A DNA stretch of 6,744 nucleotides from an uncultured Synergistales bacterium (GCA_905236605.1 CAJORD010000120.1:1-6744), one strand, 5' to 3'. Shown: positions 1-6,744, counted from the first letter of the stretch. Made by a program: numbers and translations. The notes: a model not told the origin generated them from the sequence alone.

Positions 1-1323
1 CCTGAAATTGTAATTGTAGACTTTCCCGGCCTTGATTCCAATCTCGAAACGCATGATAAGGCAATCGCCAGTTATATCGGGCGTGGAAGCGCGTTTATTT
101 TGTTTGTTCCTGCGTCAAACGGTGTGTTGCAAGAATCGGAACGGCGTTTTGTAACTGAAGCGGCTCGTTATCCTCAAGGGCTTGCGTGCTTTATATCCAA
201 ACGTGATTTAGTACCCCCTAGACAGGCCGAAGACGTTGCAAACTATGTTAAACGGCAAATTTCGGAGATATACGGCGAAGATATTCCAATAAGTATAATT
301 TCATCAAAAGATGATTCGCAGGAAATATTTTTGGAGAAAGCCGCCTCTGCAGTGGACGCTTTCAGTCCTCAAGAACTTTTTAATCTGACATTTACGCCCA
401 AAATTAATCTTGTAATTCGTAAAGGACTTACAATAATATCATCAATGATTGAAGCTTCAAAGTTGGATATGAGCGAGCTTAATGACAAAATTTCGGCATG
501 TGAACGCAGACGCAAAGAACTTTTACAAAGATTAGAACGTGAATGTGCCGAGCTTGATCGCAAATATCAACGCGAAATAATTCCGGGTATAGTTGCAAGA
601 GTAAGTTCTGCTCTGAATGGCTCTATTTCATCTCTTACTGATGCGGCATTATCCGGACAAGCGCGATTTTCTTCGGCTGTTCAGGCAATAATTCGGCCAA
701 TACTGAATGATGTACCCGAAAAAATTTCAGCAAGTCTTAGAACTGTTACAAGTAATATTTTGCTGTCGATACCAAAAAGCGATAACGAAAATAGTACGAG
801 TGAAGACGATAGGCTAAGACAGATGATAATTGATGCTGCCGATGTAATCACCGCGCCGATAATTGCAAAAAATCCTGATACACAAAATAATAAAAAGGGT
901 TCAGGCGTTGGAACTTCTGTAGCAGCTGTAACTGCGGCAATGGTAAATCCATATTTAGGTTTTGCGGTTGCATTAGCTCCTGTTGTAGCGGAGTTAATCG
1001 TAGCATTCAGAGGCAATCGCGCCGCAGAGGTAGCTCAATCAAACAGGCGTGAACAAGTTCGCACGCACTTAGAAGAGAGTGTGATACCTGATATTTTGAG
1101 AAAGCTTGAAAGCGATATAACTCCGGCCATGCTCGAAACTCGTGACGAAATGATTGAGAAAATAAAATCCTCAATCGCTGAAGCAATTTCTATTGAAGAA
1201 AAAGCCTTGCAGGACGCTAAAAAACAAATCGAAGAAGCAAAAAAAGATTATGCTAACAGAGTTACAGAATTGGAAAAAGATTATGAAGCTCTCGAAGCTC
1301 TTTTGATAACGGAGGTGCTTTAA
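1..1323 (+). CDS. Dynamin-like large GTPase, 5'-truncated (C-terminal 440 residues)
   Basis: The frame is open from the first base, so the true start and the P-loop (G1) and G2 motifs lie upstream; internal TTG or ATG codons are not the start. Numbering residues from base 1, the G3 motif is DFPG (7-10), followed by a hydrophobic strand (ILFVP), then G4 SKRD (66-69) and a possible G5-like SSK near 99. After the GTPase core come long helices with coiled-coil character (about 155-190). A glycine/alanine-rich hydrophobic stretch at about 302-336 is followed at once by basic residues and is a good candidate for a membrane-inserting hairpin or paddle. The C-terminus is a charged coiled coil (about 380-438). 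This order of GTPase core, helical stalk, membrane element and returning helix is typical of bacterial dynamin-like proteins, which hydrolyse GTP to tether, bend or fuse membranes. The TAA stop overlaps the next ATG by one base, implying translational coupling. The family is clear, the specific function unknown. Confidence 0.85.
   Translation, partial: PEIVIVDFPGLDSNLETHDKAIASYIGRGSAFILFVPASNGVLQESERRFVTEAARYPQGLACFISKRDLVPPRQAEDVANYVKRQISEIYGEDIPISIISSKDDSQEIFLEKAASAVDAFSPQELFNLTFTPKINLVIRKGLTIISSMIEASKLDMSELNDKISACERRRKELLQRLERECAELDRKYQREIIPGIVARVSSALNGSISSLTDAALSGQARFSSAVQAIIRPILNDVPEKISASLRTVTSNILLSIPKSDNENSTSEDDRLRQMIIDAADVITAPIIAKNPDTQNNKKGSGVGTSVAAVTAAMVNPYLGFAVALAPVVAELIVAFRGNRAAEVAQSNRREQVRTHLEESVIPDILRKLESDITPAMLETRDEMIEKIKSSIAEAISIEEKALQDAKKQIEEAKKDYANRVTELEKDYEALEALLITEVL
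899..1008 (+). other. Candidate membrane-inserting hydrophobic segment in the first GTPase
   Basis: About 35 codons encode an almost uncharged run rich in Ala, Val, Gly and Leu. A central Asn-Pro and a later Ala-Pro could form turns, one Glu lies near the end, and Arg residues follow. It is long enough for a hairpin or two short helices. In bacterial dynamin-like proteins such a segment at the stalk tip anchors the protein in the bilayer. Neither of the two downstream GTPases shows a comparable stretch. The membrane role is inferred from composition only. Confidence 0.6.
1311..1317 (+). promoter_or_regulatory. Strong ribosome binding site for the second GTPase gene
   Basis: GGAGGTG lies five bases before the ATG at 1323, inside the last codons of the preceding gene. 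The near-perfect Shine-Dalgarno match fixes the start of the second gene and, with the TAATG overlap, indicates coupled translation. Confidence 0.8.
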
Positions 1324-1940
1324 TGAGTTTGTTTGAAAAAATTGATGCTATACAAAAGTTTTTCAATGATGAAGCTAATAGTGAGCTTATCGACAGAGGA
1401 ATACGCGCCGGAATCGTGAACGAAGCCGCTAGTGTCGCCGATGCTTACAACAAAATCTCAAAAGAGAACAGTGAATTAAAATTAGGTATCGTTGGACGCG
1501 TTAAGGCAGGTAAATCTTCGTTCTTAAATGCTCTTTTGTTCGATGGCCGCGACGTTTTGCCTAAAGCAGCTACACCAATGACAGCGGCATTAACAAAAAT
1601 CACATACGCCGATAAAAATGAAGCTCGCGTGTTTTTCTATTCGCCAGGTGAATGGCGGCAAATAGAGAACTTAGCTCGCGAATGTGAAAAAATATTTGAG
1701 GAAGAATACCAAAAAGAATTACAAGCACAAGATAGCTTGCGTGCAAGTGTTAGACGCGGTTTTGACAGCGTAAGAAATACAATGTCGCAAGATTCCGTTA
1801 CCCCCCCCGAGATTCCAATAAAAAAAAAGAAATCACACGCGAAGCAGTTCGCCAGAAAGTTTTATCCGACCCAAGCAAACTATCAGAACAACTTAAAGCC
1901 AGTCTTGAATTATTCGAGATGGCACGAAGAAACGAAGTAA
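1323..1940 (+). CDS. Dynamin-like GTPase, N-terminal part ending at a frame change
   Basis: The ATG is supported by a strong ribosome site and a one-base TAATG overlap with the upstream stop. The 205-aa product carries a clear G1 P-loop, GRVKAGKSS (G58, G63, K64, S65), on a hydrophobic strand, and a G2-like ATPMT (T84/T87), a combination typical of dynamin-family GTPases. Helical charged sequence follows. There is no G3 or G4, so alone it cannot be a complete GTPase. Residues up to about 160-169 look authentic. The last ~36 residues, after the C8 and A9 runs, have no family character, while the -1 frame over the same DNA gives normal helical sequence that continues into the G3-bearing half. 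Read in this frame, the gene therefore ends prematurely. Possible causes are a sequencing or assembly error, a real frameshift mutation, a phase-variable tract or programmed -1 slippage. If the frame is restored, the protein is about 754 aa, ending at 3586. Confidence 0.75.
   Translation: MSLFEKIDAIQKFFNDEANSELIDRGIRAGIVNEAASVADAYNKISKENSELKLGIVGRVKAGKSSFLNALLFDGRDVLPKAATPMTAALTKITYADKNEARVFFYSPGEWRQIENLARECEKIFEEEYQKELQAQDSLRASVRRGFDSVRNTMSQDSVTPPEIPIKKKKSHAKQFARKFYPTQANYQNNLKPVLNYSRWHEETK
1801..1829 (+). other. Paired homopolymers with a dnaX-like slippery heptamer at the frame change
   Basis: C8 occupies 1801-1808 and A9 occupies 1820-1828, followed by G. In the upstream frame the A run reads ATA AAA AAA AAG, so 1823-1829 is A AAA AAG. 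This is in the correct phase for a canonical -1 slippery heptamer, the same one used by E. coli dnaX. The C run also contains C CCC CCC in phase (1802-1808). A -1 shift at either site leads into the downstream half. Runs this long are also prone to polymerase slippage and to sequencing error. Confidence 0.6.
1839..1852 (+). promoter_or_regulatory. Small hairpin just downstream of the slippery heptamer
   Basis: GCGAA (1839-1843) pairs perfectly with TTCGC (1848-1852) across a four-base loop. It starts nine bases after the A AAA AAG site, near the upper end of the usual spacing for a -1 frameshift stimulator. The stem is only five pairs, much weaker than the one in dnaX, and no Shine-Dalgarno-like element is evident just before the slip site. 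It may be chance. Confidence 0.25.
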
Positions 1941-3586
1941 AGAACGGCCTTTCTATCCGAAATTTTTTAGGACAAGAAAAACTAATCTCAGGTGATCCAA
2001 CACAAAATTCCGCTGACTTCATGCGCGCTCTTCAGGATTATGTAGGAGCGGACGGACTTTACACGCCCATTGTGAGTTACATAGAGCTTTCAGTTAATGA
2101 CGAAAGCTTGAAAGATTTTGTAGTAGTAGACACGCCCGGTCTCAATGATCCAATTACATCACGCAGCGAACGTACAAATAAATTTTTGAAGGAATGCCAC
2201 GCCGTTTTGTTGCTGTCTAGCGTAACGCAGTTCCTCAACGAGTCCGACATTGATTTAATCACACAAAAATTCCAAGATGCCGCAATATCTAAAGGCTATA
2301 TCATTGGTACAATGATGGATATAGGCGTTCGTGAGTACGACAGGAAAAGCGGCTACTTTCAAGATGATTATCTTGACAGCAAGGACAATTACGTCGAGAG
2401 GGCCGAGAATGTTTTTGCATCTCTTACACAAAATATCAGGATTGAAAAAACGCCAGAATTTGTATCATCGTTCTTATTCAGCATCGCTCGTAAACGTGAA
2501 ACAGGCAGGCCGCTGAATTCTGACGAAGAATTTTTGATCGCTCAATGCAAAAAATTATTTCCTCACGATGCAGAAGAAATTTTGAGTGATATTCAAAATT
2601 GTTACGAAGCTTCGGGATTTAACGCTGTTCATACAAACATAATAGCTCCAATACGAGAACAAAGAAATACAATAATCGAACAAAAAACTCGCGAATTTGA
2701 AGCGGCACAATGTGCTTTATTTCTAAGAAAACTAGAAGAAGCCATGATTGACGCTGAAAACAGATTAGCACAAATTAAAAATAACGATGAAGATTCTTTG
2801 AAAGCGCGTTACGATGCCTGCGAAACTTGTTTGAAAAATAGCCGCTATGATGTCCAAAATATTTTTGATGAAATATCAATCAACGCGGAACGAACGATAA
2901 ATAGGCTGAAAATCGATATTCATAATTTAATGTCAGAACACAGACATTTGAATATTACAGTTGATGTTGATACAAGAGTTGTATCGGAAGGAATTATATT
3001 CAAGGATTATCACACTGAAACCACTCGTACACGGCGCGCAAGTGCCGCTCAAGCAAGCGGAAATATTGATGCCTTTGCAGGCGAAGCAGAGCGACTTGTT
3101 GAAAATGAGCTTGTGAACTTAATCGACGTTGACACAATTATCGGACGTATAAAACGAACCATTGAGGGAGCTTTTGAGGCAATGGGACAAAACTCCGGCA
3201 GTGAGATCACAGGACCACTAAACGCGGTGTTGAGTGGCTTGACAGTTCGCAAGATTGATTTCACAAAATCGCGCGAAGCTAAAAAAGCAATTTACGACAA
3301 ATTCTCAACCGATGTAACTGACAGCGATATAGCACGCTTGGAACGCGTACAAGATGAGCAGTTGCATGAGGTCTTGACGACTATCGAAGCCGAACTTGAT
3401 TTAGTAAATTCCAACATTAGAAATATGATGAATGAGAAAGCTGGAACATTCATTGATGATGTTAGAAAGAGCCTTGATAGCAGCATGAAAGAGATCGAAC
3501 ATCAACTTAATGAACGCGATAAATATATCCAACGTTACCAAACGTTTATAGCTGAAATTAATAAGCTAAAAGAGGAGTTGAGATAA
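1919..3586 (+). CDS. Dynamin-like GTPase, C-terminal part (G3 motif and helical stalk)
   Basis: This frame is open from 1766, and the sequence from about 1829 onward already looks like authentic helical protein. The ATG at 1919 is only the first Met and has no convincing ribosome site, so the half is probably made as a continuation of the 1323 gene. Numbering from that Met, G3 is DTPG (71-74) after a hydrophobic strand. The strand and loop for G4 follow but read GTMMD (130-134), lacking the usual Lys of (N/T/S)KxD. About 400 residues of mostly charged helices come next, including a coiled-coil end (roughly 470-555); no transmembrane run is evident. Without the N-terminal half it has no P-loop and could not bind GTP normally. 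The TAA overlaps the next ATG by one base, with GAGGAG upstream. An independent C-terminal protein is possible but less likely. Confidence 0.75.
   Translation: MARRNEVKNGLSIRNFLGQEKLISGDPTQNSADFMRALQDYVGADGLYTPIVSYIELSVNDESLKDFVVVDTPGLNDPITSRSERTNKFLKECHAVLLLSSVTQFLNESDIDLITQKFQDAAISKGYIIGTMMDIGVREYDRKSGYFQDDYLDSKDNYVERAENVFASLTQNIRIEKTPEFVSSFLFSIARKRETGRPLNSDEEFLIAQCKKLFPHDAEEILSDIQNCYEASGFNAVHTNIIAPIREQRNTIIEQKTREFEAAQCALFLRKLEEAMIDAENRLAQIKNNDEDSLKARYDACETCLKNSRYDVQNIFDEISINAERTINRLKIDIHNLMSEHRHLNITVDVDTRVVSEGIIFKDYHTETTRTRRASAAQASGNIDAFAGEAERLVENELVNLIDVDTIIGRIKRTIEGAFEAMGQNSGSEITGPLNAVLSGLTVRKIDFTKSREAKKAIYDKFSTDVTDSDIARLERVQDEQLHEVLTTIEAELDLVNSNIRNMMNEKAGTFIDDVRKSLDSSMKEIEHQLNERDKYIQRYQTFIAEINKLKEELR
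3572..3577 (+). promoter_or_regulatory. Ribosome binding site for the third GTPase gene
   Basis: GAGGAG sits eight bases before the ATG at 3586, within the end of the preceding gene. It supports that start and, with the TAATG overlap, translational coupling to the C-terminal part of the second gene. Confidence 0.7.
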
Positions 3587-4842
3587 TGGCATTCTCTACG
3601 GAGCGAAGAAAAGATGATACGCGTAAAGGCAATAGAAATCCTTACTTAGCTGACCAAGCTAACGGGCTTTCACTCGTTGCAAATATTGTATCAGGCGATA
3701 AAGATTTACGCGCTATACAAATTGATGATATTGTTGACTTAATTTTTTCATCATGCGGACATATTAGAGTAACTGATGAAATTCAGTTATCAGCGCAGTT
3801 AAAGCGACTTACTGAACGATTGAAAACGCCAATGCGATATAAAGTGTTAAATGGTAAATCTGTAATCGGCGTAGGAGGCACTTTCAGCGCGGGAAAATCC
3901 AGTTTTCTTAACTCTTTGCTGAATGATAAATCTGTGCTTCTTCCGGTTGCTCAAACTCCTTCTACTTCGGTGTCAACCTACATAATGAGCGGCAGAGATG
4001 AAAATATCACAGCTTGCAACTCGTTCGGACGCGAAGTCAAATTAAACGCTGAAGCACTTCAGGCTATATCGCATGATTTCAGAGAGAAACACGGGCTTAA
4101 TCTGGCTTTATATTTAGATTTTGTAGCTGTACAAAGTGCGGCTTTTCCAGTTAATAACGTTGTATTGTTGGATACTCCCGGCTTTGATAATGGAGTTGAC
4201 ATAAAAAATCTTGGTGATAAAACACGCTCACAACAGGCTTTGAAGTCCGTAGACCGTTTAATATGGCTAGTTCCAGCTCGAAACGCAACTGCTTCAGCAG
4301 GTGAAAATGGTGAAATTAATTTCATCAAAAATCTTAGTAAGGATTTGGAAGTTTTGTTAGTTATCAGCAAATGTGACGTACAAAGAGAGGTGTACACGGC
4401 AGCTGATCCGCAAAATAATTACATTGTCCAAAAAATAAGAAATGATTTTGTTGATAACGGGATCAATATATGTGGCGTTATACCTTACTCAACTGTAGAT
4501 ACAGACTGGCCTAATGGCAACAGTTGTAAAAAACAAGTTATAGATTTTTTACAACGAACATCAAGAACAAGCCGGACTGTTTCAGATATTAAAGGCGAAA
4601 TAAACGGCATTATCAACAGTTTACGTAATGATTTTTACAGCTCGTCAAACGAGCTTGAAAAACAACTTAATACTATTGCGTCGCAAATAGACTCTGCGCC
4701 AAATCCTCTTGATATTCCATCTTTGATTAGGCTACATGGCGTTTTAGGTTCACAATTTGCGAACATCAAATTTGACAAAGAAATTTTTGAAAACTCTGTT
4801 ACAAAGCTCAACAAATGGGTAAGTGAAAGGTTGGGTGCTTAA
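3586..4842 (+). CDS. Dynamin-like GTPase, intact, 418 aa
   Basis: The ATG overlaps the upstream TAA by one base and has a GAGGAG ribosome site. All main GTPase motifs are present in order: G1 GTFSAGKSS (G98, G103, K104, S105), G2 at T124 (QTPST), G3 DTPG (196-199) and G4 SKCD (261-264). This marks a dynamin/TRAFAC-type GTPase expected to bind and hydrolyse GTP. An N-terminal helical region of about 90 residues precedes the P-loop, and only about 100 residues of helical sequence follow the GTPase domain. The protein is thus much shorter than its neighbours and lacks the long stalk and any hydrophobic membrane segment. It may depend on partners from the same operon to reach a membrane, or act as a regulatory or assembly subunit; that is inference. 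The stop is followed directly by the ATG of the next gene. Its GTPase domain is the closest local match to the degenerate domain in that gene. Confidence 0.88.
   Translation: MAFSTERRKDDTRKGNRNPYLADQANGLSLVANIVSGDKDLRAIQIDDIVDLIFSSCGHIRVTDEIQLSAQLKRLTERLKTPMRYKVLNGKSVIGVGGTFSAGKSSFLNSLLNDKSVLLPVAQTPSTSVSTYIMSGRDENITACNSFGREVKLNAEALQAISHDFREKHGLNLALYLDFVAVQSAAFPVNNVVLLDTPGFDNGVDIKNLGDKTRSQQALKSVDRLIWLVPARNATASAGENGEINFIKNLSKDLEVLLVISKCDVQREVYTAADPQNNYIVQKIRNDFVDNGINICGVIPYSTVDTDWPNGNSCKKQVIDFLQRTSRTSRTVSDIKGEINGIINSLRNDFYSSSNELEKQLNTIASQIDSAPNPLDIPSLIRLHGVLGSQFANIKFDKEIFENSVTKLNKWVSERLGA
4825..4830 (+). promoter_or_regulatory. Weak ribosome binding site for the fourth gene
   Basis: GAAAGG lies 12 bases before the ATG at 4843, further than ideal. 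With no gap between the TAA at 4840-4842 and the ATG, initiation probably relies on ribosomes finishing the third gene. No better nearby start exists; the next in-frame Met is many codons away. Confidence 0.35.
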
Positions 4843-6744
4843 ATGGATTCGTTTGAAATTCTTGCAAAAATTTCGTCAGCGGAAGCAGTTGAAAGCGGAG
4901 AATTATTGCAAAAATGCGCCGAAATAATACAATCTCTTGATACATTGGATTCTATTATTGAAGGAAGCCCCTTCTATGGTCGTGCAAGGCTTCGCAAAAA
5001 CATAAACGAAGCTGTAAATGATACATTGATGCTATGCAGAAAACCGGAATTAATTTACCGTTCTTGCATTGGTATTTTGTGGGGAGATAGTACAGGCTAT
5101 CAACTTGTTCGCAAGACTTTCGGTAATGATTTCATCGAGTCTTTGCCATGTATGATTTTTAATTCTGACACAATTAGATACTCAATTTCCAACAAATTTG
5201 GGCAAGAAATTACACTTTATCAAGAAGAATACAACGCGCTGATTGATTTATCCAAAAACGGAATTAATGTTGCTGATGTAGCTTCATCAGTGTCATATTT
5301 CAAGCCGCTTAAAAGAAAATCAAGCGTTTATATACTCATGCCTGATGAAAAATTATCGCGGCTCTGTGATGTTGTATTTGTAATTGGAAATTCTGAAATA
5401 AAATGGATAAAATCCAGTTACCCCAATATCCCGATCCATAATATAAATAGTGCAAGTGAACTCGAAAAACTTTTGGATCAATATGACGGTCATACAAATA
5501 ATATTACGCTCACTGACAGGCTTAAAGCCGAAATGTTCACGTATGAAGCAGAATTAAAACGAATTATTACAAATTACCAAAAAACTTCGGCTGCTCTAAA
5601 ACGCGAAGCATTCATGCAAAATAGCGATGCGACTAAAGATTTAATCAATAGCACAATCAGAGAGCTTGACAACATGATTCGCAATGTTGAAAGCTGGAAG
5701 AATTGGCAAGTTAAGTTTCAAGCTCGTGAACGCAAGACTTTATTTGAAATATCCAACGAACTTGAAGACTCTATGTCAAAAGCTGTATCAGCGTCAAAAA
5801 ATTTTTCGCGCATTCATACAGGCACTGTATCACCAAAATCTTTGTATTTGAAAATTGCGCTTAAATTAATCGCGCTTGGTGATGTCAACGCCGCGTCAGC
5901 TTATCAAAAGAAAGCAGAAGCAAATTACAATGATACAGCTTTCTTAATTGGTTTATATTGTAGCGAAGCATTGGGATATTCGATAAGCTATGCTGATGTC
6001 GAAAAACTTCGTTATATGCCAGATAGCGACGACGTATTAAAAGCTAAATTGCATTTTAGGAAAAATTTGAATTTGAGCGAAGACAACTGCGCGAACATAG
6101 CTGGAATCTTAAAAGAGCTTGAAACGCCTGAAGAATTGTATTTTTACGCGATACATTTGAATAATTTGTATAGTCGTAGAGCCAACGGCGTAAGCTTTTC
6201 GGACGTTACAAACGCTTTCAGGCGCGCTGTATTAGCGGGTAGCATTGAAGCCGCAGATATGTTCGCTCAATACTGTGCAGGCAACGATTTATTTGACGAA
6301 ACTAAAGAAATTGCCGATATGGCTTTTCCAACTGCTGCTTGGGCTTGCTTCTTAGTTTGTACAAAACACGGCAAAACTAATTTAGCTTCACGTTATCTTA
6401 AGTTCGCCGCCGCGCTCGGAAATGTTGACGCTACAAAATTCCTTGCTGATACATGTTGGAACGAACGCAGAAAATCACAAACTGGAATTGGATTCGATCC
6501 TAAGTCAGGGAAATTCACCGGCATTGATGATAGAGCAAACGCCCGCGCAATCTCGATTTATGAACACATTTATTCAAACCGCGTGCCCGTGTCGAATGCA
6601 AATGAAAAACTTGCTCATTTCTATTTTTGCGCCGGTAATTTCTCAAAAGCTCGTGAATTAATTGGTTATTCGCCGAAAACGGCAGACGGATTATTTGACC
6701 TCGCTGTGATGCTGAAATACGCTCACGGAGGCGGACGAGACAAC
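4843..6744 (+). CDS. Degenerate (pseudo-) dynamin-like GTPase fused to a Sel1/TPR-like solenoid, 3'-truncated
   Basis: The frame runs 634 codons without a stop to the window end; the C-terminus is missing. The ATG follows the previous TAA directly. Residues 76-106 align without gaps to the P-loop region of the third GTPase (I94-T124), sharing the initial IG, S-x-G, ND and LP, but the P-loop Lys and Ser become Y86 and Q87 and the G2 Thr becomes F106. A shared FG-x-E follows. The G3 strand is recognisable (about 162-166) but its Asp is Met, and no G4 is seen. This suggests a GTPase fold that no longer binds or hydrolyses GTP. Residues about 225-320 are charged helices, probably coiled coil. From about 327 on there are repeated helix pairs with Ala/Gly spacing; the segments around 450-476, 515-536 and 612-634 (ending LKYAHGGGRD) resemble Sel1 repeats, usually protein-binding. 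A scaffold or regulator of the neighbouring GTPases is inferred. An unrelated N-terminal domain is less likely, given the alignment. Confidence 0.75.
   Translation, partial: MDSFEILAKISSAEAVESGELLQKCAEIIQSLDTLDSIIEGSPFYGRARLRKNINEAVNDTLMLCRKPELIYRSCIGILWGDSTGYQLVRKTFGNDFIESLPCMIFNSDTIRYSISNKFGQEITLYQEEYNALIDLSKNGINVADVASSVSYFKPLKRKSSVYILMPDEKLSRLCDVVFVIGNSEIKWIKSSYPNIPIHNINSASELEKLLDQYDGHTNNITLTDRLKAEMFTYEAELKRIITNYQKTSAALKREAFMQNSDATKDLINSTIRELDNMIRNVESWKNWQVKFQARERKTLFEISNELEDSMSKAVSASKNFSRIHTGTVSPKSLYLKIALKLIALGDVNAASAYQKKAEANYNDTAFLIGLYCSEALGYSISYADVEKLRYMPDSDDVLKAKLHFRKNLNLSEDNCANIAGILKELETPEELYFYAIHLNNLYSRRANGVSFSDVTNAFRRAVLAGSIEAADMFAQYCAGNDLFDETKEIADMAFPTAAWACFLVCTKHGKTNLASRYLKFAAALGNVDATKFLADTCWNERRKSQTGIGFDPKSGKFTGIDDRANARAISIYEHIYSNRVPVSNANEKLAHFYFCAGNFSKARELIGYSPKTADGLFDLAVMLKYAHGGGRDN

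Larger units (their letters stand above)
1323..3586 (+). pseudogene. Reconstructed full-length dynamin-like GTPase gene interrupted by one -1 frame change
   Basis: This entry joins the two fragments listed separately. One extra base in the C8 or A9 run, or one -1 ribosomal slip there, gives an uninterrupted protein of about 754 residues, a normal size for a bacterial dynamin-like protein. The order would be N-terminal helix, G1 P-loop, G2, a long helical insertion containing the break, G3 DTPG, a G4-like TMMD and a helical stalk. Apart from this one point, neither half shows stops or other decay, so the break is recent, artefactual or functional. I label it pseudogene only because the sequence as given does not read through; the gene may well be active. 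Confidence 0.6.

Noticed and set aside
100..102. TTG as the start of the first GTPase
   Set aside because: The same frame is open back to base 1 and encodes the DFPG G3 motif upstream of this codon, so the gene begins before the window.
681..1016. A 111-aa minus-strand reading frame with hydrophobic stretches
   Set aside because: It mirrors the Ala/Val-rich segment of the first GTPase on the opposite strand; the hydrophobicity follows from the complementary codons.
1919..1921. ATG as an independent start for the C-terminal half of the second GTPase
   Set aside because: There is no Shine-Dalgarno-like sequence just upstream, and authentic-looking protein sequence in the same frame continues before it to the A9 run; kept only as the first Met of the fragment.
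4059..4397. A 112-aa minus-strand reading frame
   Set aside because: It is antisense to the G2-G4 region of the intact third GTPase, whose motifs prove the + strand is coding; the minus frame has low-complexity Ser/Lys content.
6422..6661. A 79-aa + strand reading frame near the window end
   Set aside because: It lies inside the long 4843-6744 frame, has no ribosome site and shows no domain character; it is an out-of-frame shadow.
1..6744. CRISPR arrays, tRNA or rRNA genes, insertion sequences and intrinsic terminators
   Set aside because: The window is almost wholly filled by four co-directional coding regions with no intergenic space; I saw no spaced repeats, terminal inverted repeats or GC-rich hairpin followed by a T run.

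Overview
The window is one continuous co-directional block of protein-coding DNA on the + strand. It is AT-rich, with GGAGG-type ribosome sites at the first two gene junctions and stop-start overlaps of one base or none. This is a tightly coupled bacterial operon with no intergenic stretch longer than a few bases. The host cannot be named. AT-richness and Shine-Dalgarno use would fit a low-GC bacterium, and no in-frame TGA calls for an alternative code. Both ends of the window lie inside genes, so the operon promoter and terminator are not visible.

Layout: (1) 1-1323 is the 3' part of a dynamin-like large GTPase. It has G3 (DFPG) and G4 (SKRD) motifs, coiled coils and a hydrophobic membrane-hairpin candidate. 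(2) 1323-3586 is a second dynamin-like GTPase, broken by a -1 frame change beside a C8 run and an A9 run. It reads as an N-terminal half (1323-1940, P-loop) and a C-terminal half (1919-3586, DTPG motif and helical stalk); the repaired product would be about 754 aa. (3) 3586-4842 is a third, intact 418-aa dynamin-like GTPase with every visible GTPase motif in order. (4) 4843-6744 is a long reading frame still open at the window end. Its N-terminus aligns with the GTPase domain of gene 3 but has lost the catalytic residues, and its C-terminus is a Sel1/TPR-like helical solenoid.

Taken together, the locus encodes at least three different dynamin-like GTPases plus what looks like a pseudo-GTPase scaffold. 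Bacterial dynamin-like proteins commonly work as paired or hetero-oligomeric membrane-remodelling machines, and tandem pairs (Leo/Eleos type) have been linked to vesicle-associated toxin secretion and to phage defence. A joint membrane-acting complex, possibly defensive, is the most economical inference, but no sequence in the window proves the role. The two items most worth checking are the frame change in gene 2 (error, decay, phase switch or programmed slippage) and the pseudo-GTPase-solenoid fusion.
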